Position numbers and translations under genes: made by a program. The notes below the pieces were generated by a model, which saw nothing but the letters and a program-made list of their open reading frames with translations, was not told where the DNA came from and made no database searches. Shown here piece after piece: positions 35,050 through 46,541 of a stretch of 64,000 bases of DNA. Numbering within the stretch: the stretch's first letter is position 1; every line of letters starts with the position of its first letter. This DNA comes from Capsicum annuum. Its lineage: Eukaryota > Streptophyta > Magnoliopsida > Solanales > Solanaceae. The DNA is taken from positions 244,009 through 308,008 of the forward strand of contig NW_025860098.1 in the NCBI RefSeq assembly GCF_002878395.1. Direction: 5' to 3'.

Positions 35050-35104
35050 ATACGGTTGTAAACTAAAAGTTTGTGCGTGAAAATTTTCTCATAGTTAAGT
35101 TTCC

Positions 35105-37513
35105 TTGAATTACGTTTATTTGTTGTTTTTATCTATTTTAGGTACTGTGTTGTTTATGCCAAAAACAAGAATTTTTGGAGAACCGCTGTTACCAATCAAT
35201 CTGGAACCTCAGCTGATAGGGAGAATGGCTGAACAACAGGAGGCAGAAAGACTAGCTGCTTTGGCTAAGGCTCAGGTGAATGTGCAGAATTTAGGTCAAT
35301 AAGCTCGTCACCAGAAACCTGATGATGAAGACTTGGGTGGTGATGAATTGCTGAATCCTCAAAACCCAAGGCTAGTAGAGCAAATTGCTACACCAGTGCA
35401 TCGAAATATTAATAGAAATTGTCCAGTCTAAGGATGGTATGGTTAACATCCTATTCAATACGAGGCTGATAAAGATGATGAAGGAATGGATGGAGGTGGT
35501 GCAATAGGTTCTATAATTTCTCCATCGTTAGCACCAGGTGTAAAATTCAGAATAACAAGTACCATGATTCAACTCCTAAATCTGAAGGGGTTATTTGGAG
35601 GCTTGCCTGGTGATGATCCGAACATGCATTTGGTGAACTTTATTACCATTTGCAAATCTTTTGAATATCTGGGAGTGAGACAGAATGCGATCAGGTTGAG
35701 GTTGTTTCCGTTGTCTCTGTCTGGAGAGGCAACAATGTGGTTGAATGAATTAGAGCCCGATTTTATAACTAATTGGAGACAATTGAAAGATGTGTTCCTA
35801 GAATGATTCTTTCTACCCTTTAGAAAGGTATAGTTGAGGGATGAAATTATGAACTTTAGAAAGCTTTCGACTGAAGCATTGCACGAAACCTCAAAAAGAT
35901 TTAAGAAAAAACTTGCACAGTGTCCGAACCATAACATGACGGACTTGCACTTGATGGAGACTTTGTACAGAGCTTTCAACTCTGTGAAAAAGCCAATTGT
36001 TTACAACACTGCAGGTGGTTCATAAATTAACCTCTCTTTTCTAGATACTTCTGACATGCTGAATAGAATAACCAAGCAGAGTAGGGCTTGGTACACTAGG
36101 GATTCTATATTGGCTAGCCCGACTGTTGCTGGTGGTATAATTGCGGAGCAGCATAGAAGGGACGAGGAGCGAGATTAGGACATGGCTCATTTGAAGACGT
36201 AGATAGACTTAATGGACAAGCACTTGCTATCCAGAAAAACTAAAATGGTTAAGGCTGTGGAATCTCAGGGTACTGTTTCTACAGGCGCGGATGTGGAGGA
36301 AAACTATGTGAGTAATTAGGGGGGTTTCCGAGGAAATAGACAAGGGACCCAAGGTCGAAACTTTTATGACAATCCATATTATAAAGATAGGAAGCACGAA
36401 CACTGGAGAAAAAATAATGACAGGAGTGGTTTGTATGTTCCTCCTAGAACTCGAAATGCTACAACAACTAGCTCTGGAAAGATGTCGATGGAGGACATGA
36501 TGGAAATGTTTTTGAAGGGAGTTGAAGCTACCAACTCGGGGGTATCTACTATGAAGAGTGAATTTTTTACCCTCAGTCACTAGGTTAGCTCACACTCTAC
36601 TTCTATTAAGCTGTTGGAGCAGTAGATGAGCCAACTTTCTGCTACACTGAAGCAGAGAAAAATAGGTACTCTACCTAGTGATATAGTTTAAAATCAATAG
36701 AATGATGAATTGTGTATGGCGATTACCACTTGGAGTGGTAAGATGGTATGCGGCCCTTCTGTGCGAAAATTTATGGAAAATAAGGTAAGTGTTGATGAAC
36801 CTAAAGAAAGTAGTCCAGTGGAGTCTGAGAAGCTGGATGGGTTTGTTGATATTTTGAAAAACAAAGACGAGAAGGAAGAGGAAGTGATGTTAAATACTAT
36901 CCCTAGACAACTACCCCATTTTCCTCAACGATTGAAGAAAAAGGTCGATGATGCAAAATTTGGTAATTTCATGGCCATGCTCAAGCAATTGACAATTAAT
37001 GTACCTTTGGTTGAGCAACTTGAGAAAATGCCAGGCTATGCCAAGTTCATGAAAGATCTCATCACCAAGAAGAAAAAGGTCAGCAGTGAGCAGGTGGACA
37101 ATCTCCACCACTGTAGTGCAATTTCCACACGATTCTTAGTGCAAAAGAAGGCTAACCTAGGTACATTCACTATCCTGTGCAAAGTTGGGTATTTGGATGT
37201 TGCAAAGGCATTATGTGATTTGGGTGCCAGCGTGAATATGATGCCACTTGCTCTATGTAAGAAGCTGCATTTAGAAGATCCAACATCTACTAACATGAGA
37301 CTGGTGGTGGCAGATAGGTCAATAAAGCAGCTTGTTGGGATTTTGCACCATGTGTTGGTAAAAGTTGCAGACTTTATTCTTCCTGCTGATTTTGTGGTGC
37401 TGGATTGTGATGTGGACTTTGAGGTACCCATTATCTTGGGAAGACCATTCTTTGCAACAGGAAGGGTAATAGTTCATATGGAGTTAAACGAGCTTAAGTT
37501 TAGGCTCGGTTAA
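35105..37513 (+). pseudogene. gag-protease of A2: one frame with ~13 stop codons, no indel
   Basis: Structural and protease polyprotein. A single frame is readable from 35105 to 37513. Blocks: FGGLPGDDPNMHLVNFITIC and TMWLNELEPDFITNW (35486-35806), the gag core (35834-36025), SMEDMMEMFLKGVEATNSG (about 36485), MPGYAKFMKDLITKKKK (about 37029), protease active site DLGAS (37217-37231) and VDFEVPIILGRPFFATGR (about 37411-37465). Stops at 35300, 35429, 35444, 35804, 35831, 36023, 36176, 36200, 36317, 36581, 36623, 36689 and 36698. Five of these (35831, 36176, 36200, 36623, 36689) fall where A1 has Gln, and 35804 where A1 has Arg, so C-to-T changes explain them. No frameshift was seen. Confidence 0.9.
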
Positions 37514-38752
37514 AAAGAGGCAAAATTCAAAATGTAGCAACCCATGTCACAACAAAAAAAGATGGATGCCTTCTTGATCGTCGATGTCTTTTACGAGGAT
37601 GGAAAAGGGGGATCAATAGGTTGTCTTGGCGAAGTTTAAGTATTCAATATAACCTAGTCATGCCGCGACAGTAAATCAGGCGCTAATGGGAGGCAACCCA
37701 AAATTTTTTATGTTTTAACAAGTGTTTTTAATTTTAAAATTAGGATTTAGTATAGAGAATGGGAAAACATCGAAAAGGGTCAGCTGGAAGGTTATGACGA
37801 CATCCATGACAAGCCGTCACAATTGTGACAAGCTGTCATGAACGCCGTCAGCTAGACCAAATTTGAGAAATTCTTAGCCTTTCGTTGAAGGCGATCTTGA
37901 TGGGCTATCATAATCCTGATAGCCATCAAAAATTTTTGTCAGCCCAGGTTTTTAGAATCTGTCAACTAGGCCTAATTTTAAGCTGATCCGACTTGGACCA
38001 GTCGCGAACTTTTTTGAATTTCCACTGAGTTATAACTTCTTTTTCTTAGTTATTTCTTTCCTTAGTTAATATTTAGTTCCCTTCTTTGGCAAAACACTCT
38101 AAGAAAAACAAGTTCACTTTGTGAGTGGTTTGAAATCCATAATCAAGAAAATTCTTCTTTACTCTTCTTTTTGTGCGAGACGCTAAGTTAAAAGCTTCAT
38201 CAGGTATCCTCTACTTCAACTCTTCTCTTTTCTTGCAATGTATGATGAATGAAAGTAACCCAAGTATGCAAGATGTTTGAACAAAGCTCAATGAGAAAAA
38301 GGGCTAAAATCGCACCTAGGGTTTGTTGTGCCAGCCCAAGGTTTGAAATATTAGCCCACAATTCAAATTTAAGTGATTCTTGAGCAAAAATTGGGACCAA
38401 AAGTTTGATCAAAATTAAAATTGGCTTCTGGTAGATATGATGACATCCATAATAGGCTATCACTATCGTTACGGCCTATCACGAATGTTGTCAAGCTATG
38501 AAAAATCTGAGTTGGATTCTGCTTAGCTCTGACGGCAATCGTGACAAGCTATCATAGTTGTGACAACCTATCATGAATGCCATCACAAAATGGTAAAATT
38601 TTTTTGGGTTTTGTCTGAGGTTGACGGAAATTGTAACAAGCCGTCACAGTCATGACGACTTATCAAGAATTGGAGTCACTCCTGGGGCCTAAAACATAAG
38701 TGAGCCTAAATGTGTAATATACTTGTGTTTGTGATCTTTAAGGTTAAATAAT
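37514..38752 (+). other. Spacer of A2 after pol deletion
   Basis: After the protease the sequence jumps to TAAATCAGGCGCTAATGGGAGGCAACCC-like words (37671-37700) that normally follow integrase in Athila, so reverse transcriptase, RNase H and integrase are deleted (break somewhere in 37514-37640). The rest is non-coding and holds TGACGACATCCATGACAAGCCGTCAC-type words (37794-37960, 38438-38665), which also occur in the LTR at 33853-34080. Confidence 0.65.
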
Positions 38753-40787
38753 GTGTCCAGGTACATGAAAATGGCACCAAGACGAAAGAGTCCAATAGAA
38801 CCAAGGAAAATGGAAAAAGATTATGTACCTCGTAAGCTCCTTAATGAGGAATCTGACTATAAGGACGAGGAACCCTTGCTCAAAATACTAAAGAAGAAGA
38901 AGAACCCAAATAAAATGCCACCACCTTCACTAATTGAGGTGGAGGATACTGATGATACTGAATCGACCACAGGTCTGAGCAAGAGGGGTTCGAGGAAAGT
39001 GATTTTGAGCAGTATGAGTCTGAACATGCTGAGTCTGAAGAAGGGGATGAAGAATTTAAGTCCGAAAAACACTTTCTGGGTCCCCATCCACTGAGCAACA
39101 AAAGTATATAGAGTCTCTACCTAGGGGGACTCTTATCAAGGGTAAAAATCCAGAAGTGAGGAACAATGCTAAATGAAAAATTCCTGGAGCTGAGGAAATC
39201 TACAATACTGGGCTGAAAAAAATCGATAGAAGAAATGCAAAGAGGCCAATCCAAGATGAAAAATGATCATAACTAAAGGGTTGAGTAAATACCCTGAAGT
39301 GGAGAAGAAATTCAAAGACTATGGCCTAGAACGGACTGTAGAAAAGGGAGGTACATTTTGTCCCACACTAGTTTGGGATTTCTATGCGAACTACCAAGAT
39401 AGGTTGGAGAACATGTGCAAACCTGGTGAGAGAGTAGTAGATCAGCTGCTTCTTGATAAAGTTTGGGTAAGGGGAATATTGGTTGATATCTCAGGAAGAA
39501 CCATCAATAGATTTTTGCACAGGCCCAACTTCTTGCCTCAGGCCACCATACCATTTTTTTTATGCATAAATAAAGAGAAAGGACAAGCAACATCCTTGGT
39601 TGGTCACTATTATAGCTGACGGAGAACCGACTTGGGTGACAAACCTAAATGAGAGAATCTGTAAGTCCTCACTAACTTAAGTGGAAAAATTTTGGTGGGG
39701 TATAGTGCAAGTCTGGATGATGACCATAGAGGGAGATAATATTTTGGGTGATGATCAGGCTATCTTAGTAGGGAGCTTGGTGCAGCAACTTCCTTTGAGC
39801 ATCGGGGAAATTATTGTGGTTGTGATAAAGATTGGGATGTCGAGGCCTGACAGTGCTTATCCTTTTCCTTGTCTTATTATAGAGATATGCCAAGCAGCTA
39901 AGGTACCAAAAATTATGGGAATTGATGAAAATGTTTGTGCCCGGAAGACTCATAAACCCATTCTCTTTAATGAAGTATAACCAGATCTTAGACTTGACAG
40001 GGGTGCAGGTGTAGCAGTGGACCCTCAGATTACAGATGTAGGTACAACAACTCATGTGGATATGCAGGATTCTTTAGCATAGACAACTTCAGTGTCTGAG
40101 ACTGAAGCCAACCCTTCAGTTCCTCCAGCAGAAACAGGTTCTGTATTTCAACCGATTGACATCATGAAGGTGGATAAGAAAGGTAATTGGTGCGAGGTAT
40201 AGCTATATGCATTTGTCAAACAGCTTACTTCTGCTGTGGACAAAAGGATCAAGGCTGCACTAAAGCCTTTTATGACTTTACCTGGGTGGGTTTCAGATTT
40301 GGAGAACAGATTTGATGCCCGAAAAAAAGAGATAACAAGTGTTGATCTTGCTATGTTCAGGGCTGCATTGGATAAGGTAAAGGCTGAGGTTGGGATGATA
40401 TAGCAGCATAAAATTATGGTGCCAACAGGTTCAGCTATGCATGATATAGAGATAGAAATTCCTATACTTGATCTCACTGCGGACTCCTCGAAGAAAAAGA
40501 AGAAAAAAGGGGAAAAGAAAGACAAGAACAAGAGAGATGAGATGGATAGTGAAGAAGAAAGAAAAGATAAAAAGAAGGCAAAGAAAAAGGCAAAAAATAA
40601 AGAATTGAAAAAGGTAAGATAGGAGTCTTTGGATGATACAGAGAAATGGAAAGCAACCATCAGAGCTAGGGCTGCAGGGGCTTCATCTAGCCAGGCTCCA
40701 ACCACCACAAAGGCAGATTCTACGAGTGGGGAGAAGAAAACAGATGATACAACAGCAGGGTCAGAGACCCAGGATCCACATGCTTGA
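38753..40787 (+). pseudogene. Env-position ORF3 of A2, plant-transposon-protein-like
   Basis: Broken frame of about 670 codons. Start MAPRRKSPIEPRKMEKDY (38766), a Lys/Asp/Glu-rich segment (KILKKKKNPNK; an acidic stretch with EQYESEHAESEEGDEEF after a frame change near 38980). Then the domain found in many plant hypothetical proteins labelled putative plant transposon protein: LSKYPEVEKKFKDYGLERT and VWVRGILVDISGRTINRFLH (39263-39540), EKFWWGIVQVWM, GDNILGDDQAILVGSLV and YPFPCLIIEICQAAKVP (39681-39920). After that come a predicted helical stretch (about 40210-40400) and a strongly basic, Lys-rich tail (40480-40620). Stops at about 40078, 40198, 40399 and 40619; frame changes near 38980 and 39610. 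The env position is inferred from order; no signal peptide or transmembrane segment was seen. Confidence 0.7.
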
Positions 40788-41365
40788 CTGTCTTCAGGTA
40801 TATCCTAACCTTAGTGTATTTTATTTTTGATTGTAGGTTGAGGGTGTAGGGTAAACTGTTGTTGTAACATATTCTGTAGATAATTAGGAGTAGTACAAGT
40901 ACTTAAGGCAGTTGGCTTATGTTTTGATTTTTGAGTACCTCTCCAGTGGTCTAATTTGTTATGTACTGTGTAAATTACATCCATCGCAACCACTATATAT
41001 CTATTTGTGGCATTAGTACGGCAAATGAATAACCCGTAGAAAACAAATGCATGAAACGAATGAGTAGTGATATGCGATATACTTGTGTGCCATGTGCGTG
41101 TAAGGTCGTAATCAGTTCCCGTTGTGCGTCGAATCTAGAACTTGCCTAGTTAGTTGTGCCATAGTCATAGAATAGGCATTAGGAAAGGATCATAGGCCAT
41201 TTTTGCATGTTAACCCATTTTAGCTTAAATGACCATCCAAATGTGAATAATATCCCTTGATCCCTTTTTGAGCCTAAATAGCCTAGTTCTTTCTTGTACA
41301 CCTTTAACCTTTCCATTACATCACAATGAACCTATTTTGGCCCTGGTCCTCCTTGGACACTGTGC

Positions 41366-44309
41366 TGCAATGCTCTAATTTTCTGAACCGGAATGCTACA
41401 GGGTGCTCATGACCCCGAAGGACTACAAGCTAACCCATGACAAACATCTGTACCTGTAACTGCATAATATACATATGAAATACGGAAACATGAACTAAAA
41501 GGCTGTAAAGTTCAATACTGAACATAATCTTGAATAATAAAATGTCTGAATAAGGTGGTATCACAGTACCAAAACAAAACTAAAAGTACTAAAGTCTGAA
41601 TCTAAAAACTCTGTAATCGTCTAAAAAACCTCTACTGTCTAGGTAAGGAATTGAAGGAACATGTCTCTAACTAACTCCCCAAATTAAAAAATAAACTGAG
41701 ATACTGGAATGATAAATAAAATGATCATGTCCTCTAAAGATGAGGACTCACTACTAACTGAACTGCTACTGCTTATCTGGAACCTACGGCTCAGAACCTA
41801 TAGTGTAACATAAAAAAAAAGCACCACAGCATGAATGTGTCAGTACAACTAAAGTACTGAGTATACGTGGGGGTAGGCTAAATGCATGAGTTTATATGTA
41901 TGAACATGCTGACTAATATGAACGTGAGAATACATACATGCATACATAACTGCTACTGAACTCATGGAGATACTAACTACTGAGTTTGAATTTGACTACC
42001 TGAAATTACTGATACTGAGATACTGAATGAATGAGAGACTGATAACATGGATGCCTGTATCTAACAGTCCTAATTCTGGTGGAACTATCTGACTTCCATA
42101 CTGAATCTGAATATCTGAGTCTAAGATCAGTCCTATATAATAGGTGATCTCTAGTTACACTGATAAATAAGAATGAATTAACTTAGTCTGAGATCAGTCC
42201 TACCTAATGGGTGATCTCTAAGTCTAATAATGCTGATAATGATTGACTGTCAATGAGATCAGTCCTATCTAATGGGTGATCTCTAAGTCTGCTAATACTG
42301 ATTGACTATAAATGAGATCAGTCCTATCTAGTGGGTGATCTCTAAGTCTACTAATAATGATACTTAAACCGTAGTTGAGATCAGTCCTGTCTAATGGGTG
42401 ATATTGGAGTCTATTTATGATGAAAAGGATTGAGTGGGTCTAACAGTCCTGAGTCTATACTACTAAGCTGAGTTGACTGTATCTGACAATCCTGATTTCT
42501 ATAACTAAAACTGTAAGATGTATTCATGTAACCGACATGCCCCATACTAAGTTGACTGGGGTCCAATCTCTTCCCTGACCGGAAGGGTGTCAGCACTGCG
42601 CCACCAGTAAAGACATCTACTGTGGAGTCAGTCCTAATATAATGGGTGACTCCTGGGATCAGTCCTATACATATAAATGCGCTAACGGGTGATCCCTGAG
42701 TATGCCAGTCCTATCTAATGGGTGACATCTCCTACCTATGCTGGCTACGTAGTTCTGGAACTTAGGGATTTCTTCTAGGCATCTCAGTCCTATCTAACGG
42801 GTGAGCCCCCATCCCTAGGTTCACTCTGTGCTTAATCCTACTCCTATCTGAATGACACTGAACATGATTATCTGAGCTGAACTAACTATACTAATTAACT
42901 GAGCTGATAGTATTTTCTTAGCTGATTTACTGAGTCCCGTTACTTGTTGGAAAAGATACTTGAGATCTGAGGTCTGACTGAGAGTACTAGAATTACTAAG
43001 ACTATTGAACTGTTGAGATTTCTGAGTTTTCCTCATCTCATGACTAACTGAAATCTAGGGAACATAGCTTGACTGAGGATATCATGAAACATGACACTGA
43101 CTCTAGGCACACAGCTATAGTTTTCGAGTATAAGTACCCCCAGGACTCGATGGAAGAAAACTGACATACATGACTGACTTGATCATAAGAGTAGAGTCCA
43201 CAATTCACAATATCATAAATAGGGATTTCATAATAAGCATGGTTCTCAACAAACTATCACATAGACGGAAATGCATACAACATGTATAAACTTGCATGGC
43301 TTTAATATCATGGTCATTCCATATCACAACAATATCATGAGCATCTTATACAACTTCTTCAATTAAAGACAATAGCATGGGAATCACATTGAACGTAAAC
43401 TTAGAACATGGAGTAGTCACTTAGGACCTATTATGTCATAAAAGCATGATTTCTAGTCTCTTAGATATTTTCACAAACACCTTACATGCACATCTTAGGC
43501 ATAGGTGGATCCATCAAGATTACAAGTATTCAACCACAAATTTCACATATATATACATCGTATACCACTAGAACTTTACACAAACATACAAAAATCCCAT
43601 CTTGGACATCATCAAACTTAAACAACATGATCATCATCCATCAACAAAATAAACATCATAATAAATAATTTAGAAGATGGTTCTTGAGCTTTATGGACGA
43701 AAGGAGTCCATTAATCAACTCATGCATACCTTATTTCGTGATTTCAACAAGCTTTACATGGAGAATTCCTTGTGCTTAAATCTTCTATAAAACCCTAGCT
43801 TGACTTTCTTGAGAGAATTTGAGAATAATAATAATATTTTAGTGTTTTAGACCCTCAATCCCATTTTAAGAGCTTATAAAGGGATGGAATTTGACCTAAA
43901 TACCCTTAAGGACACAGAGCTGGAATGCAGAAAATTGGGTACCCACTGGATTAGCAGGGTGATGCCTTGCTCTTACCCTCTCTCTAAGCAGGGCGATGCC
44001 TTTCTTAGAGAGGTTCTCTAAGCTGGGCAACGCCCCCTAATCGCGGAGAGCTACTGGTTTGAAATCCAAATGTGCCCTAAACGGAGTCCAAAAATTTCAA
44101 AACTTACTCGGGATGTACTACAACCTTGCCACATCACAATGCAACTTAAAAATGAAAAAAAAATGTCAGGAAGGTCGACATTAATTCCCCAAAGTTTAGA
44201 GGTCTAAAATGAGACCAAGTGTTGACCACTTATGAAAATTTTCTTTGTTTTGAGGCTTTTAAAGCCAAGAGGGCTGAATTCGGACGCAATGATTTTGCGG
44301 GGTCTTACA
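41366..44309 (-). repeat. Solo LTR of the G family
   Basis: 2944 bp, starting TGCAATGCTCTAATTTTC on the plus strand (the mutated counterpart of TGTAACGCCCTAATTTTT) and ending GCGGGGTCTTACA. Both ends and the internal block order match the 5' LTR of G. No PBS, PPT or internal sequence adjoins it. Flanked by a perfect 5-bp TSD TGTGC (41361-41365 and 44310-44314). It arose from a full element by recombination between its LTRs. Confidence 0.92.
42055..42696. repeat. Inverted repeats with covarying arms in the solo LTR
   Basis: CTGT-ATCTA-ACAG (42055-42067) and GGAACT-ATCTG-ACTTCC (42081-42097, one mismatch) have a 5-nt centre. Further right, arms flank a GTCCTATCTAATGGG-type loop: AGATCA/TGATCT (42124-42150), GAGATCA/TGATCTC (42190-42218, 42255-42283, 42314-42342), a broken one (42377-42403), GGAGTCA/TGACTCC (42624-42653) and GGGATCA/TGATCCC (42655-42696, longer loop). 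Arms change but pairing is kept. Confidence 0.85.
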
Positions 44310-45096
44310 TGTGCAATGTGACTTAGGAAAATAACCTAAGTTGAGGGTGGCTATTATAGGGATGCGTGATGCATTATGAGTATGAAGAAAGGTAAAAGAA
44401 GGAAAATGAAGAAGTAGTTAGATGCAGTGAAAAAGAAATAGAAAAAGAGAAAACTAAAAAAGTTAAGATAATCTGATCTTGAAATGATAGCACCCATCTT
44501 GAGCATGCTTGACAAATAAAGGAGGGAAGAAATGAAGGTCAAAATTTGAAACCCTGAGATTTAATGTAGTTCCAAGGAGGTGTGGTAACTCTGAAATACC
44601 CATGAATATCATACCAACCCCTAGCCTATGTTATAAGCTTTAGAAAAGCCCTATAGTGATCCTAACTGACCTGTTTGAAGACTTAGGTACTGACTATAAG
44701 GACAAGCCTATGGCATTTATTATGCAATGTTGGAACTTCATTCTGAGAGTGAGTATTATGTTTATCCCTATATTTATACATGTAAATCTAAGGGGAAAAA
44801 AGGATTTCTTCGATGTGAGGGCACACTAGGTATGTTGCTAATAACTGCTTTGTTCGGATAATGTGATTTGGGTATGTACTGGGTTGTTATTTCTGAGATT
44901 TTTTCCATATCTAGATACTAGTCTGTTGCATGGTTGTTTTATAATAATGGACACAGTTAGTCTTACTTTTCCTAATCATGGAGATGGTGCATGTATTCTG
45001 AACTGATAGAAATAGTTAGCTGCCAAATTGTACTTTGTATACTCTTAGTTATGTCATGGTTGCTTGAGGACAAGAAATTGTTTAAGTTGATGGTGT

Positions 45097-46475
45097 TGAT
45101 ATATGAGCCAATGCTAACACATTTGAAGCTTTTAACTCAAAATAATTGCGAAGACTTGAGCAACTTTATCCATTTTTGATTATTTTACCTTGGTTTTGCA
45201 GAAAAAGGAGAGAATAGGAAGAACCATAAATAAAGGAAGAAAAATGGCAAAAATTGGAAGCAAATAAAAAGCTGCAAGTGGCTGACAACATTCATGACAC
45301 GCCGTCAACCTGGTGATAGGATGTCATGGATGTCGTCAACCTTAACAGAAGACGAAAAGCTGTAGAAGTTTTGTGATGGTAACCATGACACGCTGTCAAG
45401 ATAATGATAGGCCATCTACATGGGTTTCGACCATAGGAAGCAAGAGTTGAAATTTGCATAGGAGTTGACGACGTCCGTGACAGGCCATCAAGCTCATGGT
45501 AGGCCATCACAAGCGCGGTCACCTATTTCGAAGAAAATCATAAATTTTAATTTTATTTCCTTATTTAGGGTTGACTATTTAAGGACTTATTTTAGGGTTT
45601 TTATTTTATCATCCATCAGACAATTAATTATCCACAGAGGAGCGAACATACTATATTTTTATCTCTATCTCAAGCCTAATATTTCAGTGTTTTTGCCTTA
45701 TGATTCAAATACAAGTTCACTTTCAATTTCATTCATCATTGTAAATTAATCCTTTCAGTTATGAAATCAAATTTCATGATTGTTTCTTGCGTCATGAGTA
45801 GCTAAATACTTTTAACCCAGATTATGGAATCTAAGGTTAGGTCATGATAAGGTGTTAATTAATTATTCAAGGTTTAATTGGTGTTAGGATTTCTTGGTAA
45901 TTTTGAGACTATAATTTATGTCTGTTGGTTGCAAATAATAGGCATACCTACTTTGATTTTCTTGAGAAAGAAATCATAAACAGTAGGAAGTGAGTTATCA
46001 ACAGGGAATCGAAAAGGCTTTGTTTAATAATTAGCGCTGTAACAAGGTTGATTAACCTGAGGTAAAATCTATGTAGTGATAAGCGATTCCCTAAGTCTAA
46101 GAGGATTAGAAAATTAGATGCTTGAATAGGTCGAGAGACATTTGAGCATACCATTGATAAAGATAGCCTATCATCCTAACTACCGTGAGAACCTTGAGTA
46201 ATTTTAGTAGCTGTCATGTACTGTAAGCCCTAGTGAACATAATCTTGGTTATTTCATCAAATCTTGGTTACAAATAATAAATTCAACAGTGAAAATTGAC
46301 TTTCTGTGAAACTCAAACCCCCATTTTTGAAAACAGCAAACTACCAGTAAATTATTTCATAAACAACTCAAAGTTCACACCCTATTCCCTGTGGGATTCG
46401 ACCCCAACCTAGTTGGGTTTTATATTGACAACGATCGCTTACACACATTCAAGAGTGTAATTTGAGCGTTATACA
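45097..46475 (+). repeat. 3' LTR of A2
   Basis: About 1380 bp, starting TGATATATGAGCC, parallel to 33669-35028 (AATGCTAACACATTTGAAGC, TTGACTATTTAAGG, CAACGATCGCTTACA). The last bases overlap the TSD by one A, so the exact end (46474 or 46475) cannot be fixed. Confidence 0.9.
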
Positions 46476-46529
46476 TTACCTATCCAATAGAATAGTAATT
46501 ATGTACATTTTCATATATATGTTGAAATA

Positions 46530-46541
46530 CTCCCCCTCAAG
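46530..46541 (-). other. Polypurine tract of C
   Basis: On the minus strand GCTTGAGGGGGAG, immediately before the 3' LTR; typical of Ty1/copia elements. Confidence 0.85.

Larger units (their letters stand above)
40788..45096 (+). other. 3' non-coding region and PPT of A2
   Basis: Parts 40788-41365 and 44315-45096, with the solo LTR between. The words TAAATGACCATCCAAATGTGAA, GAACCTATTTTGGCCCTGGT and CCTCCTTGGAC (about 41226-41360), then AACCTAAGTTGAGGGTGG (about 44331), recur on the minus strand of A3 (56440-56640). GAGGACAAGAAATTGTTTAAG and GGTGT (about 45065-45096) is the decayed PPT region before the 3' LTR. No gene. Confidence 0.75.
33669..46475 (+). mobile_element. Athila-type Ty3/gypsy element A2 with env-position ORF
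   Basis: Plus-strand element: LTR 33669-35028, PBS 35032-35049, gag-protease frame 35105-37513, a deletion removing reverse transcriptase to integrase, a spacer, ORF3 at 38753-40787, 3' non-coding region with a G-family solo LTR (41366-44309), PPT region, LTR 45097-46475. TSD is ATTAC or TTAC (left ends at 33668, right 46475/46476-46479). The unoccupied site is AAATTACCTATCC at 52584-52596 in the other LTR of C. Confidence 0.92.
33424..46529 (-). repeat. 3' LTR of C (discontinuous, A2 inserted)
   Basis: Consists of 33424-33668 and about 46480-46529. It matches the 5' LTR segments 51119-51264 and 52492-52666: shared CTCTTATTTATAGACA, shared CAACCTAAC, shared CCTATCCAAT. The terminal CA at 46529 became TA. 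The 3' LTR lacks about 30 bp present in the 5' LTR near 52625-52655. Confidence 0.88.

Noticed and set aside
40474..40708. Serine/phenylalanine-rich frames on the minus strand opposite ORF3
   Set aside because: Complement of the Lys-rich tail (AAG/GAA runs) of ORF3; no independent motif.
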